64,000 bases of DNA, from the NCBI RefSeq assembly GCF_045679555.1, contig NC_092099.1, positions 13,716,076 to 13,780,075 of the forward strand, read 5' to 3'. Shown one piece after another: positions 54,094 through 64,000 of this stretch. Under the pieces are notes generated by a model. It was not told where the DNA came from. It was given only the letters and a program-made list of their open reading frames with translations, and searched no databases. Origin of the DNA: Salvelinus alpinus. Lineage: Eukaryota; Chordata; Actinopteri; Salmoniformes; Salmonidae. Within the stretch, counting starts at the first letter, position 1. Each line of letters starts with the position of its first letter. A program made the translations under genes and the position numbers.

Positions 54094-57000
54094 CTGAAAA
54101 TACAAAAAAAAAAAAAGAGGGAACTTGAAACTTAACACAATTATACATACATTCATGTAGTCTGAGAATGACAAAGGCTTGGAGCTCCAGGGAGGGGGAC
54201 AGCCAGTGACATGACTGTTCAGATGGCAGGCCAGAGTGACGCTGAGCAACGCCTCAGTACGTGTGGAAAGGAGCTGAGAAGCAAAGGATCATTAGAGACA
54301 TCTACAGTAAGCACTAGACTGTCACATAACATGGTGTTAAGTGGGCAGTGAGTGTCACATTACAGTAGGCAGTCTATGACACTGTCGCAGTCCCTCCCCA
54401 CTTAACACCATGTTATGTGACAGTCTAGTCCTTACTGTAGACGTCTCTGTTGATCCCTTCTCAGCTCCTCTCCACTCGTACTGAGGCGCCGCCCAGGGTC
54501 ACTCTGGCCTGCCATCTGAACAGTCATGTCATTGGCTGGGACACTGCACGGGTCCCCCACTCCTGGAGCTCCAAGCCGTTGTCCTTCACCCAATCGCTAT
54601 TGTCACTGCCCTGTGCTCAGCGGAGAAGACGCAATGTGCACAATCAATCAAGACTCAGAACTGAGTGTGCCAGTCAATACAGAGAAACTGGAAAGAAGAC
54701 ACTGCTGTACCTGCTTTAGATACATCAACCATCAGTACACCACGGTAATAGGCCTGGTACAGAGAGTCCTTCAGGAATAACTATGGTAAAAGACGTGCGC
54801 TCAGGCTATTCACAAGGAGATACAAAATGTGGCTCCCCAAGGACAGGCACATCATTGACACGCAGGCACACTCTCTGATGGAGGGGACGTGTCATAGGTC
54901 AAGGTTTCTAAGAGGTGGGATAAGCAGCTAGGATTGTTTACCAGGCCACACTGGGGGGGGGGGGGACACACCCAACCTAGAAACAAAAGCTCATTGTAGT
55001 GTTCTAATTCCATTGAGAGAAAATTGTATATACATTCTCAGAGAGGAGTACACCTCCCCTTTCCTGTGTTATTCAAAAGTCTCAAAGCTGACCCTAGAGG
55101 ACATGGGAAAACAGCAGACTGAAGAGTTCATCTGAGGGTAGCCAAATGTTTAAAGATAGCACTGACAGTGAAACATGGATCACTTTTAAATCATCTTGTG
55201 ATGAGAGATTCAATTCTACTGCAAAGTATTTTTAAAGGTAGTCCTATGCTTTGAACTTCAATACAAGCATCAAAGCAATCAACATTTGAGCCTCGGAATT
55301 TTAAGGGAAAAGCAACTACTTGGCTTTTTCATTGAGCTGTGAAGATACACTATCCTCGTTTAGAAATTCATTGAATTAGATAAATATCCAGATTCCTACT
55401 GTATGTTCTAATATAGAGAATACAGAGACTAATAGAAAGAAAATGACAAAAAACATCTGCAACTACTCACCTTATCCCCATCTGTTCCTTTAGGATCTTT
55501 AACTAAAAAGCTGCTTGTGATTGGGTAGAATGGTGGCGAGCCAGGAGATGGTGAGGTGGACCCAGTGGATAAGGACTGGGACCTTTTGACCGCCGAAGAT
55601 ACAGCTTGGGCAAAGCGGGATGGGGTAGTAGGAGAGTAGGGTTTGGGAGCAGTAAAACTCCTCAGCTTCTCCAGGCTCAGTCCTGGGGATGGGGGCGCTC
55701 TGACGGGACTGGGCCGTGGAGGGGGCACACTTCTGCTCTCTTCCTCCTTTGGCCTCAGCTCCACCTCAACTATCTCAGCGCCCTCTGATGTCTCCTCGTC
55801 CCACTGCACCGGAGGAGGAGGAGGGGGAAAGCTGCCCCCTACTGGCTGCAGGGCCTGCCCTGCTGCTGCTGCCACTAGACTGCCTGGAGCCTCCCTCTGG
55901 CCAGCGTCAGGACTGGCACTCAAACTTTTCACTGCAGCCGAGGTAACGTAAAACCCAGGTGTTCTTTTGTGCTGTGGCAAGCGGAACGAGCCAGGCTTGG
56001 GTTTAGTTGCGGGTGGAATTTTCATCTCCTTGACCTCTGCTATTGAGCCTGCTTGGTATCCACCACTAGCAGGGGATGGAATCTTGTCATCTCTTGCAAG
56101 AATTATTGTTGTCGGTGTTGAGGGGGAGTGAATAGACTCGATCAGGTTGCCATTTACAGTGCTCTCACTAGTAGTAGTGCTGTGGACTTGCTGAGACTGA
56201 GAGTCTTCCCTAGGTACAGTAGACAGCAGCTCTGTCTGTTCTGTTCTGACCTGTAACTGCTCAGCCTGTGTAGTGCGGTCTTTGAGTTCAAGTGAACCAA
56301 TATCTACTTCCTTCTCTAGAGCCACATGAGGGCACTCCAACGTTAGCTCCACCTCAAAGTATCTCAGTTTCTCCAGGGTCTTCTGAGGCACGATAGTGTA
56401 CGTAGTCATCCCCACCTTGGGGATGTAGTCCCTGGTCAGCTCATTGGATGGCTTCGGTGGGGCCGGGGCACTTTGAGTGGATGTTTGGCCCTGATGGGCT
56501 GCTGAGGAAGGAGATAAGGCAGGTGTGATGGGTTCAGCAGTGGTCAGCAGCTCCTCTGTGGATGTGGACATGTCCCTCTTCTGGCCCACCGCTCCAGAGG
56601 TAGAGGCTTTGGCAGGGAGACAGGGGGTGCTGGTGGCCACTGGTCGTTCATCACAGCAGGGGTCAGTGTCCAGCTGATCGGAGGCCTGTGTTCCTGTGCT
56701 CTGTGTCACTGGCTGGGCTGCTGGTGGGCTGATAGTAGGAGAGCTCTCAGTACTACATTCACCTTTGGCCCCATCTTGTGTTGTGGAATCTTCACATGGC
56801 AAACCTGTCTGACCATTTATTTCCTCTGCTTGGCATGGAGGGCTTTCTGGAGAACATAAAAAACATGATTTAGTACAAAGTAGACATGGATTTTGCCAAC
56901 ATTGCTACTAAAGCTATAGCATTACATCCATAGTTAACGCATTAGGAACTTGATGTATTTGATTTCATCACTACTTGTAAACCTACCAGCATCTTCTGTT

Positions 57001-60000
57001 TCAGATGTGTCCATCCCCACACTCAGCATGGGAACCGTGCACTCAGCGTTGTTCACCATGCTGTGCACTAGTCTGTCAAAAACAGGAGTTAAGAAAAGCA
57101 ATGCAAAAAACCGAAGTCAAAGAGGCACTACTTCATTCATAATGTAGGACTATCTGCTAGAGTTCGTACTTGCCATCTGAGGACAGATCACAAGACTGAT
57201 CTTCCCCCGCTGGGCACTCGCTCTCAGACGGTGGGGAGGTCTCCATCTCAGCATGTGGGGCGTCCGGGGATGGAGAGAGACCCTCGGTTCTCTCAGAGTC
57301 CACGGAGATGTCTGCTGTTGACAGGTTGAGGCTGCTGTCGTCCTCCTGGACATCACTCATAGAGTCTAGGATCACAGAGGCAGTGGTCTCCTCCTGCTCC
57401 ACGATCTCTTCCAGTGTAGTAGGTTGGCCACCTGCAGCACAACAGGATGGAGACGAGGACAGAGTGAAAAGAAGGAAGCCTGTACAGAATAAAAATATAC
57501 CAAAACATGCATCCAGTTTGGAACAAGGAACTAAAGTAATACTGTAAAAAAATCTGGCAAAGCAATTAACTTTGTCCTGAACGCAAAGTTATGTTTGGGG
57601 CAAATCCAATACAACACATTACTACTCTCCATATTTTCAAGCATAGTGGTTATGGGTATGCTTGTAATCGTAAAGGACTGGGGAGTTTCAGGATTAAAAA
57701 GAAACGGAATGGAGCTTAGCACAGGCAAAATCTTAGACAAAAACCTGTTTGTCTGCTTTCCACCAGACACTGGGAGATGAATTCCCCTTTCAATAGGACA
57801 ATAATCTAAAACAAGGCTAAATCTACACTGGAGGTGCTTACCAAGAAGACAGTGAATGTTCCTGAGTGGCTGAGATACAGTTTTGACTTAAATCTACTTA
57901 ATCTGTTGCCTCGAAATGATCAACCAATTTGACAGAGATTGAAGAATTTTGAAAATAATAAATGGGCAAATGTTGACCAATCCAGGTGTGGAAAGCTCTT
58001 AGAGACTTACCCAGAAAGACTCAGAGCTGTAATCGCTGCCAAAGGTGCTTCCACAAAGTATTGACTCAGGTGTGTGAATACTTACAGTACTGTGAAAAAG
58101 TATTTGCCCCATTTAAAATTCTCTACTTTTGCAAATGTTTGATACTGAATGTTATCAGATCTTCACCAAAATATAATATTAGACAAAGGGAACCTGAGTG
58201 AACAAATAACGCTACAATTACAGTACATACTAATTTGGTTTATTATTTCATAAACAAAGTTATGTAACACCCAATGCCCCTGTCTGAAAAAGTAATTACC
58301 CCTTACACTCAATAACTGGTTGTGCCATCTTTAGCTGCAATGACTCCAACCAAACGCTTCCTGTAGTTGTTGGTCAGTCTCATGTCGCTGTGGAAGAATT
58401 TCGGCCTACTCTTCCATGCAGAACTGCTTTAACTCAGCGACATTTGTGGGTTTTCAAGCACGAACTGCTCGTTTCAAGTCCTGCCACATCTCAATTGGGA
58501 TTAGGGCTGGACTTTAACTAGGCCATACCAAAACTATATATTTTTTGCTTTTTAGCCATTTTCATGTAGACTTCTGTGTTTTGGATCATTGTCTTGCTGC
58601 ATGACCCAGCTGCGCTTCAGCTTCAGCTCACAGACGGATGGCCTGACATTCTCCTGTAGAATTCTCTGATACAGAGCAGAATTCATGGTTCCTTCTATTA
58701 AGGCAAGTCATCCAGGTCCTGAGGCAGCAAAGCATCACCAAACCATCACACTACCACCACCATGCTTGACCGTTGGTATGAGGTTCTTACTGTAGAATGC
58801 AGTGTTTGGTTTTCACCAGGCATAATGTGACCCATGTCGTTCCAAAAGTTTAACTTTTGACTCATCTGTCCATAGAACATTCTTCCAAGAGTCTTGATGA
58901 TCATCCAGGTGCCTCCAGGTGATTTTTGGCAAACTTGAGTCAACTTTTTGGACGAGATGGGTCTCATGTCTGGCAAATATCGACATCGGCCCGATGTCTA
59001 GTTTAACGCCGATGTGTAAAACCGATGTCAAAGCTGACGTACCTACGTTATATAGGTATGCACATGACGTAATGACGCCATGTAAAATTTAGCACAACAC
59101 AGCATTCCTAACCTAGCCCACAATGTCTGCTGTGTGGATCGAGCAGTCAACAAGTCGAGCAGTCATTTGAAAGAGTATGAAAATTTCAGAAAGACAACTA
59201 AAACGTCAAGATAATGAAATTCATTGCACTTGACAATCAACCGTTCTCTGTCGTGGGTGATGTTGGCTTTCGCCGACTAGTCGAGTACCGGTACACACTA
59301 CCAAATGCGCTATTTTTCAGATGTTGCCCTACCGGAGTTACACAGTAGTGGCGTCACTGCTATTAGCTTCACGACTGACATTTGGACCAGCAATATCAGC
59401 CCCATGAGCATGCTGAGTATGACAGCACAGTGGGTCGTTGAGGATTTCGTACTGAGGAAGGTCGTATTGCATGCTCATGAATGTGCTGGTTGTCATACCT
59501 CTGCTGACATTTCAATAGCATTTGAGGACATGAACACACTAGTGAGCTCCATTCGAACAACTGATTTGAGAAAGCAGAAAGCAGACGTGATACCCTCTGT
59601 CATGGCATTGAAACGCCTGCTCAACAAAACTGCTGACACAGGCTGTGAACAATTCAGTGGCACTCTCTCTTTACTGTGTCGCCACCATGCTCGATGCTAT
59701 GTACCAGAACCGCTACTTCGATGCAGACAAGAAACAGGGTTTACGTGAAATGTTACATATACAGCTGGACAAAATGGAAACGGACACAGTGACAGTGCGC
59801 ATAGAGGAAGAGAGGCTGTGGACAGACAGAGCTGAAACTTCACTGCTTGACATGTATGATGAAATCCTGGTTGAGAATGAAACAGCACAGCAAGTAAGTG
59901 AAAGAAATAGGTTTTGATTATGTTTTACTAGTAATGGGGACATACATAAATGCCAACAAAATAACTTTTTGGACAGTGTAGTGTGTGTGTGTGTGTAACC

Positions 60001-63000
60001 TTTATTTAACTAGGCAAGTCAGTTAAGAACAAAATCTTAATTACAATGAAGGCCTACCCCGGTCAAACCCGGACGACGCTGGGCCAATTGTGCACCGCCC
60101 TATGGGACTCCCAAACACGGCTGGATGTGATACGGTCTGGATTTGAACCAGGGACTGTAGTGACGCCTCTTGCACTGAGATGCAGTGCCTTAGACCGCTG
60201 CGTCCATGTGTGTGTGTTAACTATTTAACTGTACTAGAATGCTTAAAAAGGCCGCAAAAATTTAAAATCGGTATCGTTTTTTGGCAAGGAAAATATTGGT
60301 ATTGGCCAAAAATGTCACTAATTACAAAATATGTCACTAATTACTAGTGTCACTTTCACACAACAGCGAACACAATATTATAGTGTGAGGGATACTTCAG
60401 ACAAGTGAATTGGGCTTAATGAAGACATCTAGCATCTCATATTCCCCTCTAGTTCTTGAAGGCGATCACAGGGAAATAGAGAGCAGAAGGAATATTCAGC
60501 AGGCTGGTTATACAAAGCTGAGACTCCTCACTGTGCAGTCTGTGATGTCGAACTGAAATGAACAGCCGCGGGACGTCAGGGAGAGACATCCAGAATCTGG
60601 GCTTGATCTTTCTCTGTGAAGTCGATTATGTGAAGCCAGCGGGGGAGGAAGGGCAGATGGAAGATGTAGCAATACAAGCAGAGAGCAGTCAAATCTTTTA
60701 TTCATACGATCTGGGATAATTGGCTAGTGTAGTATTCAAATACTGAATGTACAAATTAAGTTTCAATGAAATGCACTCAGTTCTGACAACACAAGGAGTT
60801 GCCGTGTGGAAATGCAGAACTGGAGACTTTAAACATGTTACAAAAGACAGGAACAGAACGGAAACAAGTATCAAAAGAGCCATTTGAAAATACAAAAACA
60901 CAATTCAGAATAAACAAAAGAGGATGATGGCTAGATCCAACGCAAAGTCTCCCGGGGCTGTCTGTATTGCTGAACGACTGGGAGTGATTAGAATGTAATT
61001 CATGCATGTTTAAACTTTAAAGATCACTAAAGATCATTCCTCTCTCACAGAAAGCATGCAACCCAATCTAAGCTAGTCAGTAACAGATATAACCTAAAGC
61101 CGGTATTCAATCAATAGCAGGTAGTGGATTTCCGGACAGTGCTTTCCGAGGTGTTTCACCTGAATAACAGTGTGTCTGATTTCCATCACTTTATAATCAT
61201 AAACCCATATAAATCCATGCATTGGATCAAAAGTCTGGAAACTGTCGTTCAATGTATCTCAACTATTGCATGTATTTATGTCTGTATTGTTGTGGCCAAG
61301 AGTGTATTTTGTTTTACCAATTTGATCATATTGAAGTACATTGAAAGAGGAGCCAAAGAAAACTCATGCAGGGAGGTGTAAACACGCAGCAAGAAAACCA
61401 ACAGAATAGCACATGTTCATCCAATTGACAGAAAGTGTGGGAAGGAAAAGCAGCAGGCAAGTGCAGGAAGACGATATGCTTGAGGATGAGGTGAAAGAGG
61501 CAGCAGAGCAGAGTGGGTAGAAGAGACAACAGGAAGCTGCGCCAGCGCAGAATCTCCCTCAGACACCCTCATCTGGTGACTCGCAGGCTGCAAGTTTAGA
61601 GCGAAGAAGTACTGATAGAACGTGGTGTTTACCCTTATGGAGGAACATAATGATGCAAGGACTAATATATATCTCCCATGAGATCACAACATTTTTTGCT
61701 ACTCTGAATTGTATTCAAACTCTCGAGTACTGAAGGCTCCACAAGCGTAGCTATTTCATTCTGTAACTGTTTCATATTGACCACTAGGAGGCATCAGAGT
61801 CAAATACAATGACTGCAACTCCCACTGATCAATCATTGGTCTTATTTACTATTCTCAGTTGTTGACTTTAGAGACCAAAGTACAATATATGTACTCAAGG
61901 TCTCAAACCAGGAGAAAGAGCAACTAAATCACCAACATCCAAAAAAAACCTGCCTCAAGATGCTATTTTCAAGTAACTATACCTGAAATACACAAGCCAA
62001 TTCAAGCACAAGCCAATTCAATACAGTACGTATGAATTCAGTGAAACCTCTCTTACCTCTATCTAGCAAAGTTTCATCTTGGACAACCACTCCAGGAGAT
62101 GCGGGGGGTGGAGGAGCCTTGCGCTTTGTCCTCTTCAATGAAGACTCTGTGCTGCGACTCAGACCAGTCGTCATCTCCACAACAGAAGAGGAAAACGAGT
62201 TAGTTGAAGTATGCAAAGAAGTGACCTACCTGAAATGATTGATTTACTTGTCTAGGATTTTAATTTTAAAATGCATCACGAGCCATTTCTCTGGACATAC
62301 TAACAACTACCTTTACAAACAGACCTGGTAAAGCCAGAACACAGGTCCAGTCGGGTTGAGTCCCACTCACCTGGTCACCATCCGTTTGGGTTTCGGGCTC
62401 CGAGGCGGAGATGAACCTCTGGCGATGGCTGAGGTCAGAGGGGCAGCTCTGGGACACCAGCATGGGGGGCAGAGGGGCCCGTCTCTTCTTTGGCATGTCA
62501 GAAGGCATGGTGCTGCAGTTGAATGTGGAGGAGTGGGCACTGAGTGAGCTCATGCTGAGAGGTCGAGGCCTGCTAGGGAAGACTGGGGACGCCGGGGCAC
62601 TGGCAGTCATTCCCTTTAAAGAGCAAACAAACATCCAATCAGATCCTGATCAAAGGCCTGTTTTCTGCAGTAAGCAAAGAGAAAACTATCCAATCACATG
62701 GCTGTGACAATATCCCCATGCCCCACCCCAACACACACACATTTAACTCATAATCAGCCAAAACTGACCTGTAAATTAACATAGTACACACCTGCTCAGG
62801 TTTCTTCTTACTTCTCCTGAATAGACTGAACAATCCCTTGTTTTCTTTCTCCTTCTGCATTTTATCTTTGCTGGGTGGAATGGTATCTGTTAGGAATATA
62901 TAGATCTCGGCCATTACACTGTAAGGTCTACACCTGTTGTATTCGGCGCACCTGACAAATGCACTTTGATTTGATCTTACTGACAACGTTTCTTAAATTT

Positions 63001-63960
63001 CTGTCAAAAGTATTGATGGACTTCAAATGCATAATGTCAGTGGTAAATAGAAATCGCAAAATAAACCCATGTAAAATCATGTTACATTACCTAGATGACC
63101 TTGGTGAGTTGGTGTAGTAGGTGAGGCAGGTACATCTGCTGAGTACATAGCTATGGAAGAGAATATGGAAATTATATGCGGTAGTAAATGCACCTGTGTA
63201 ATTGTAAAATGAATGAATGAATGGTGAATAGTGTTTATTCAGAATAAGTCTCTTGTTGACAGACTTAACACACGAGATTTGGTTCTGGGTGCCAAGATTA
63301 GTTCAGAATGTATGGTAATTATTCAGTTTGATGAATGTTTTGAAGGCTGATGGTTTTAAAGAGAAGCCCTTACCTTTTGTGTCTCTTGCATAAACCTCCC
63401 TTATTGCAAAATCATTGAGAGAACAGGTCAAATCCAAAGGATCCTCAGATTGGGCATCTCTCAATAAAAGTGTGCTCTGTCGCTCAAATTCACATTTCTC
63501 ACAAATAGCTGGTAAGAGGTCTTCAAGGGGGACTCGAGGGCTGACTCTTAGTATAGTCTTCTGGGTCTTTTTATAGTTTATTACCAGACGGACAGTTGCC
63601 TGAAGAGTCAAAGCAATTAGATTATCAGACCTCATGACTATCCTCATTTAAAAACTGCCAGAAAAACATAAATCAATCATTTCATATATACATTACAAGA
63701 TAAAGCAATTATTATAACTAGGACATTTCTACCACAGATGTCTCAACTGTACCTCTGGCATCTGAGGGCCAGGCTTCTTACTCTTTTCCTCCATTCCTTT
63801 GGGCTTGAGCAAAACCTTCTCTGCCTCTAGGGCCCCGATTAAAGCGTTGGGTTTGAACTTGATGTGGTTTCTGTTGGTGGTGACGAGCTCTATAGTGTGG
63901 CCTGATGGGTTCAGGTGGTACTTGGCACAAAGCATGACTAACAAATCCATCATAGGCTTG
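54037..63960 (-). CDS. cobll1: cobll1, cordon-bleu WH2 repeat protein-like 1 (5' exons outside the window)
   Basis: Cobl-family protein linked to the actin cytoskeleton. Ten exons (63960-63753, 63599-63374, 63150-63091, 62886-62792, 62613-62371, 62174-62057, 57431-57170, 57072-56987, 56846-55471, 54093-54037) have GT-AG borders and consistent phases, and give 909 residues up to a stop. In the visible protein, 1-150 is the Cobl ubiquitin-like region ([50 protein letters not shown]). [16 protein letters not shown] follows. KKRRAPLPP (about 238) and KRKAPPPP (about 294) are KRAP-type motifs. [19 protein letters not shown] (about 564) and [17 protein letters not shown] (late in the big exon) are COBLL1-specific. 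These blocks fit COBLL1 better than COBL. The family's WH2 domain was not found. N-terminal exons lie right of 64000. Confidence 0.93.
54172..54584. repeat. long imperfect inverted duplication in the last cobll1 intron
   Basis: The left arm (about 54172-54351) contains gcttggagctccagggaggg, gttcagatggcaggccagag and gactgtcacataacatggtg. The right arm (about 54394-54584) carries their reverse complements in reverse order (caccatgttatgtgacagtc, ctctggcctgccatctgaac, cctggagctccaagc). The spacer is about 45 bases. Each arm is about 180 bases, so the transcript can form a very long hairpin just upstream of the terminal exon. Confidence 0.82.
54951..54965. repeat. poly-G run
   Basis: Uninterrupted G tract (length approximate) in the last cobll1 intron. 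Confidence 0.85.
55471..56846 (-). CDS. cobll1: cobll1 large exon (459 codons)
   Basis: Phase 1 to 0, 1376 bases, fully open. Starts [20 protein letters not shown] and ends ...[14 protein letters not shown] before a gtgagt donor. Rich in Ser, Pro and Thr, as in COBLL1, with conserved islands [56 protein letters not shown] and KRSQSLS. The open frames on the opposite strand here are shadows of its biased composition. Confidence 0.95.
56987..57072 (-). CDS. cobll1: cobll1 short exon ([14 protein letters not shown])
   Basis: One base plus 28 codons plus one base: [20 protein letters not shown] then DTSETEDA. Acceptor ttgacag at 57073, donor gtaggt at 56986. Phases agree on both sides (2 to 1). 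Confidence 0.8.
57170..57431 (-). CDS. cobll1: cobll1 acidic exon
   Basis: Reads [50 protein letters not shown]... to ...CDLSSDGK. Acceptor ctgcag at 57432, donor gtacga at 57169, phase 1 to 2. Acidic and serine-rich, low complexity; identity rests on splice phase and position. The intron upstream (57432-62056) is 4.6 kb and filled with transposon relics. Confidence 0.82.
57565..58086 (+). mobile_element. Tc1-like element (type F), 5'-truncated
   Basis: The right end ctcaggtgtgtgaatactta is a Tc1 terminal repeat of the GTGTGAATACTTA type. The body has transposase remnants on the plus strand: gggtatgcttgtaatcgtaa (glycine-rich block), caataggacaataatctaaa (second catalytic block) and cagaaagactcagagctgta (C-terminus). 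No frame remains open. Lies in the 4.6-kb cobll1 intron. Confidence 0.75.
58085..58965 (-). mobile_element. Tc1-like element (type G), truncated
   Basis: The left end agtactgtgaaaaagtatttg is the outer terminal repeat. The transposase is read on the minus strand. The plus strand shows its complement: attggttgtgcc-type leader, cagaacatggcac-region, ctgaggcagcaaagcatcac (glycine-rich/CF.ASG block) and tgactcatctgtccatagaa (the SDE region). The distal part is missing; sequence changes near 58965, where the hAT relic begins. Confidence 0.75.
59305..59917 (+). pseudogene. hAT transposase remnant
   Basis: The first part reads [67 protein letters not shown] is the conserved start of the hAT RNase-H-like catalytic region. 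After AFEDMNT a large central segment is deleted, joining to [18 protein letters not shown] frameshift follows near 59660, and the end continues in another frame as [20 protein letters not shown] and [20 protein letters not shown]. The hATC dimerisation end is missing. Dead copy related to ZBED1-like genes. Confidence 0.8.
59996..60208 (-). mobile_element. tRNA-derived SINE (SlmI-like), copy 2
   Basis: Same sequence and orientation as 47872-48077: head cgcagcggtctaaggcactg, body gggagtcccatagggcggtg, tail cttaactgacttgcctagtt. Inserted in the hAT relic between TG-rich flanks. Confidence 0.8.
60320..62050. other. gene-free part of the 4.6-kb cobll1 intron
   Basis: No exon-like frame in phase with the neighbours and no named repeat recognised. 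Confidence 0.45.
62057..62174 (-). CDS. cobll1: cobll1 exon: second KRAP motif
   Basis: [20 protein letters not shown] then [19 protein letters not shown] plus one base. The donor is gtaaga at 62056. The acceptor was placed at the ag of gttgtggag before 62174, the only nearby site that keeps the frame open in the needed phase; its tract is moderate. SSLxRTKRKAPxPP matches COBLL1. Confidence 0.82.
62371..62613 (-). CDS. cobll1: cobll1 exon: first KRAP motif
   Basis: Eighty-one codons, phase 0 to 0: [20 protein letters not shown], ...[20 protein letters not shown], ...[11 protein letters not shown]. Acceptor tttaaag at 62614, donor gtgagt at 62370. [20 protein letters not shown] is a COBLL1 signature; such basic/proline motifs are thought to bind SH3-type partners. 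Confidence 0.93.
62792..62886 (-). CDS. cobll1: cobll1 exon: basic KENKG..FRRSKKK segment
   Basis: [20 protein letters not shown] then [12 protein letters not shown], phase 1 to 0; acceptor ctaacag at 62887, donor gtgtgt at 62791. Matches the KEKENKGFFSFFQRSKKK stretch of COBLL1. Confidence 0.92.
62917..62978. repeat. short piece of the ctacacctgttgtattcggc repeat
   Basis: Ends in gcactttgatttgatctt, a TTTGATTTGAT-type tail; same family as 41698-41766 and the reverse strand at 22135. Just upstream (5') of the cobll1 exon at 62792-62886. Confidence 0.6.
63091..63150 (-). CDS. cobll1: cobll1 small exon (20 codons, Ser/Thr/Pro-rich)
   Basis: Sixty bases, phase 1 to 1, reading [20 protein letters not shown]. 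Acceptor ttccatag at 63151, donor gtaatg at 63090. Because it is a multiple of three it could be skipped without frame change. Residues are not conserved enough for a family match, so support is from splice sites and phase. Confidence 0.72.
   Translation of the reverse strand, partial: LCTQQMYLPHLLHQLTKVI
63374..63599 (-). CDS. cobll1: cobll1 exon: Cobl domain, second part
   Basis: Seventy-five codons plus one base: [40 protein letters not shown], ...[32 protein letters not shown]. Acceptor cttcag at 63600, donor gtaagg at 63373. It matches the [20 protein letters not shown] region of COBLL1. Confidence 0.95.
63753..63960 (-). CDS. cobll1: cobll1 exon: Cobl domain, first visible part
   Basis: One base plus 69 codons: [60 protein letters not shown] then KKPGPQMPE. 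Acceptor tttttcag at 63961, donor gtacag at 63752. This block is the best-conserved part of COBLL1. Confidence 0.94.
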
Positions 63961-64000
63961 CTGAAAAACACAAAAGGTTAGTAGTAATAAATCGCCTAAG

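Larger units (their letters stand above)
58970..60312 (+). mobile_element. hAT-superfamily transposon relic (ZBED-like), with SINE inside
   Basis: The left side begins tatcgacatcggcccgatgt and the right side ends aaaatcggtatcg...attggtattggcc, a diverged inverted arrangement of CGGCCGATAT-type ends. The coding remnant lies at 59305-59917. A SINE is inserted at 59996-60208 in a TG-rich stretch that reappears on its other side (gtgtgtgt), consistent with a target duplication. Confidence 0.72.

Noticed and set aside
55606..55951. Plus-strand open frames of 60-102 codons opposite the large cobll1 exon
   Set aside because: They are antisense shadows of the Ser/Pro-rich coding exon on the minus strand.

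Overview
The window is nuclear DNA of a teleost fish, almost certainly a salmonid. The grounds are multi-exon genes with GT-AG introns, many Tc1-like transposon copies (including the subfamily with 'cagttgaagtcggaagtt' ends), tRNA-derived SINEs, an L2-type LINE, a Ty3/gypsy relic and CA/GT microsatellites. No bacterial or viral gene organisation, CRISPR array or operon is present. Family names for repeats are given from memory of the sequences; nothing was searched.

Two real protein genes occupy the window, both on the minus strand. (1) grb14 (growth factor receptor-bound protein 14, an adaptor that binds the insulin receptor) is read from about 42.5 kb down to the left edge. Seven coding exons are visible (42459-42272, 40765-40633, 12486-12330, 2508-2387, 2231-2157, 1927-1790, 322-212). 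They join in matching phase and encode the N-terminal region, the RA domain and the first part of the PH domain. The rest of PH, BPS and SH2 lies beyond position 1. The intron between 40633 and 12486 is about 28 kb. It holds most of the transposons and a candidate alternative first exon (13294-13223). (2) cobll1 (cordon-bleu-like 1, actin-cytoskeleton family) is read from beyond the right edge down to 54037. Ten exons with consistent phases encode the ubiquitin-like Cobl region, two KRAP-type basic/proline motifs and a 1.4-kb proline/serine-rich exon. No WH2 actin-binding exon could be found before the short terminal exon. About 11.5 kb of non-coding DNA separates the genes. The order and orientation, GRB14 downstream of COBLL1 on the same strand, match the mammalian locus.

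Layout: 1-2.5 kb, four grb14 exons and a small palindromic element; 2.9-6.4 kb, dispersed repeats, Ty3/gypsy relic and one Tc1 nested in another; 8.0-8.5 and 10.4-11.8 kb, Tc1 relics; 12.3-13.3 kb, RA exon and putative alternative first exon; 15.1-15.4 kb, MITE; 21.7-22.6 kb, composite repeat; 23.3-24.8 kb, TTAA-flanked piggyBac-like element; 26.4-28.0 kb, Sleeping-Beauty-type Tc1; 31.4-39.2 kb, four Tc1 elements, one carrying an L2 insertion; 40.6-42.5 kb, 5' exons of grb14; 42.5-54 kb, intergenic with a minisatellite, SINEs and repeats; 54-64 kb, cobll1, with a 4.6-kb intron carrying two Tc1 relics and a hAT relic with a SINE inside.

I saw no undescribed multi-gene system. The points most worth testing are the possible alternative grb14 promoter/exon, the apparent lack of a WH2 exon in cobll1 beside a long inverted duplication, and several uncatalogued-looking inverted-repeat and tandem-repeat structures.
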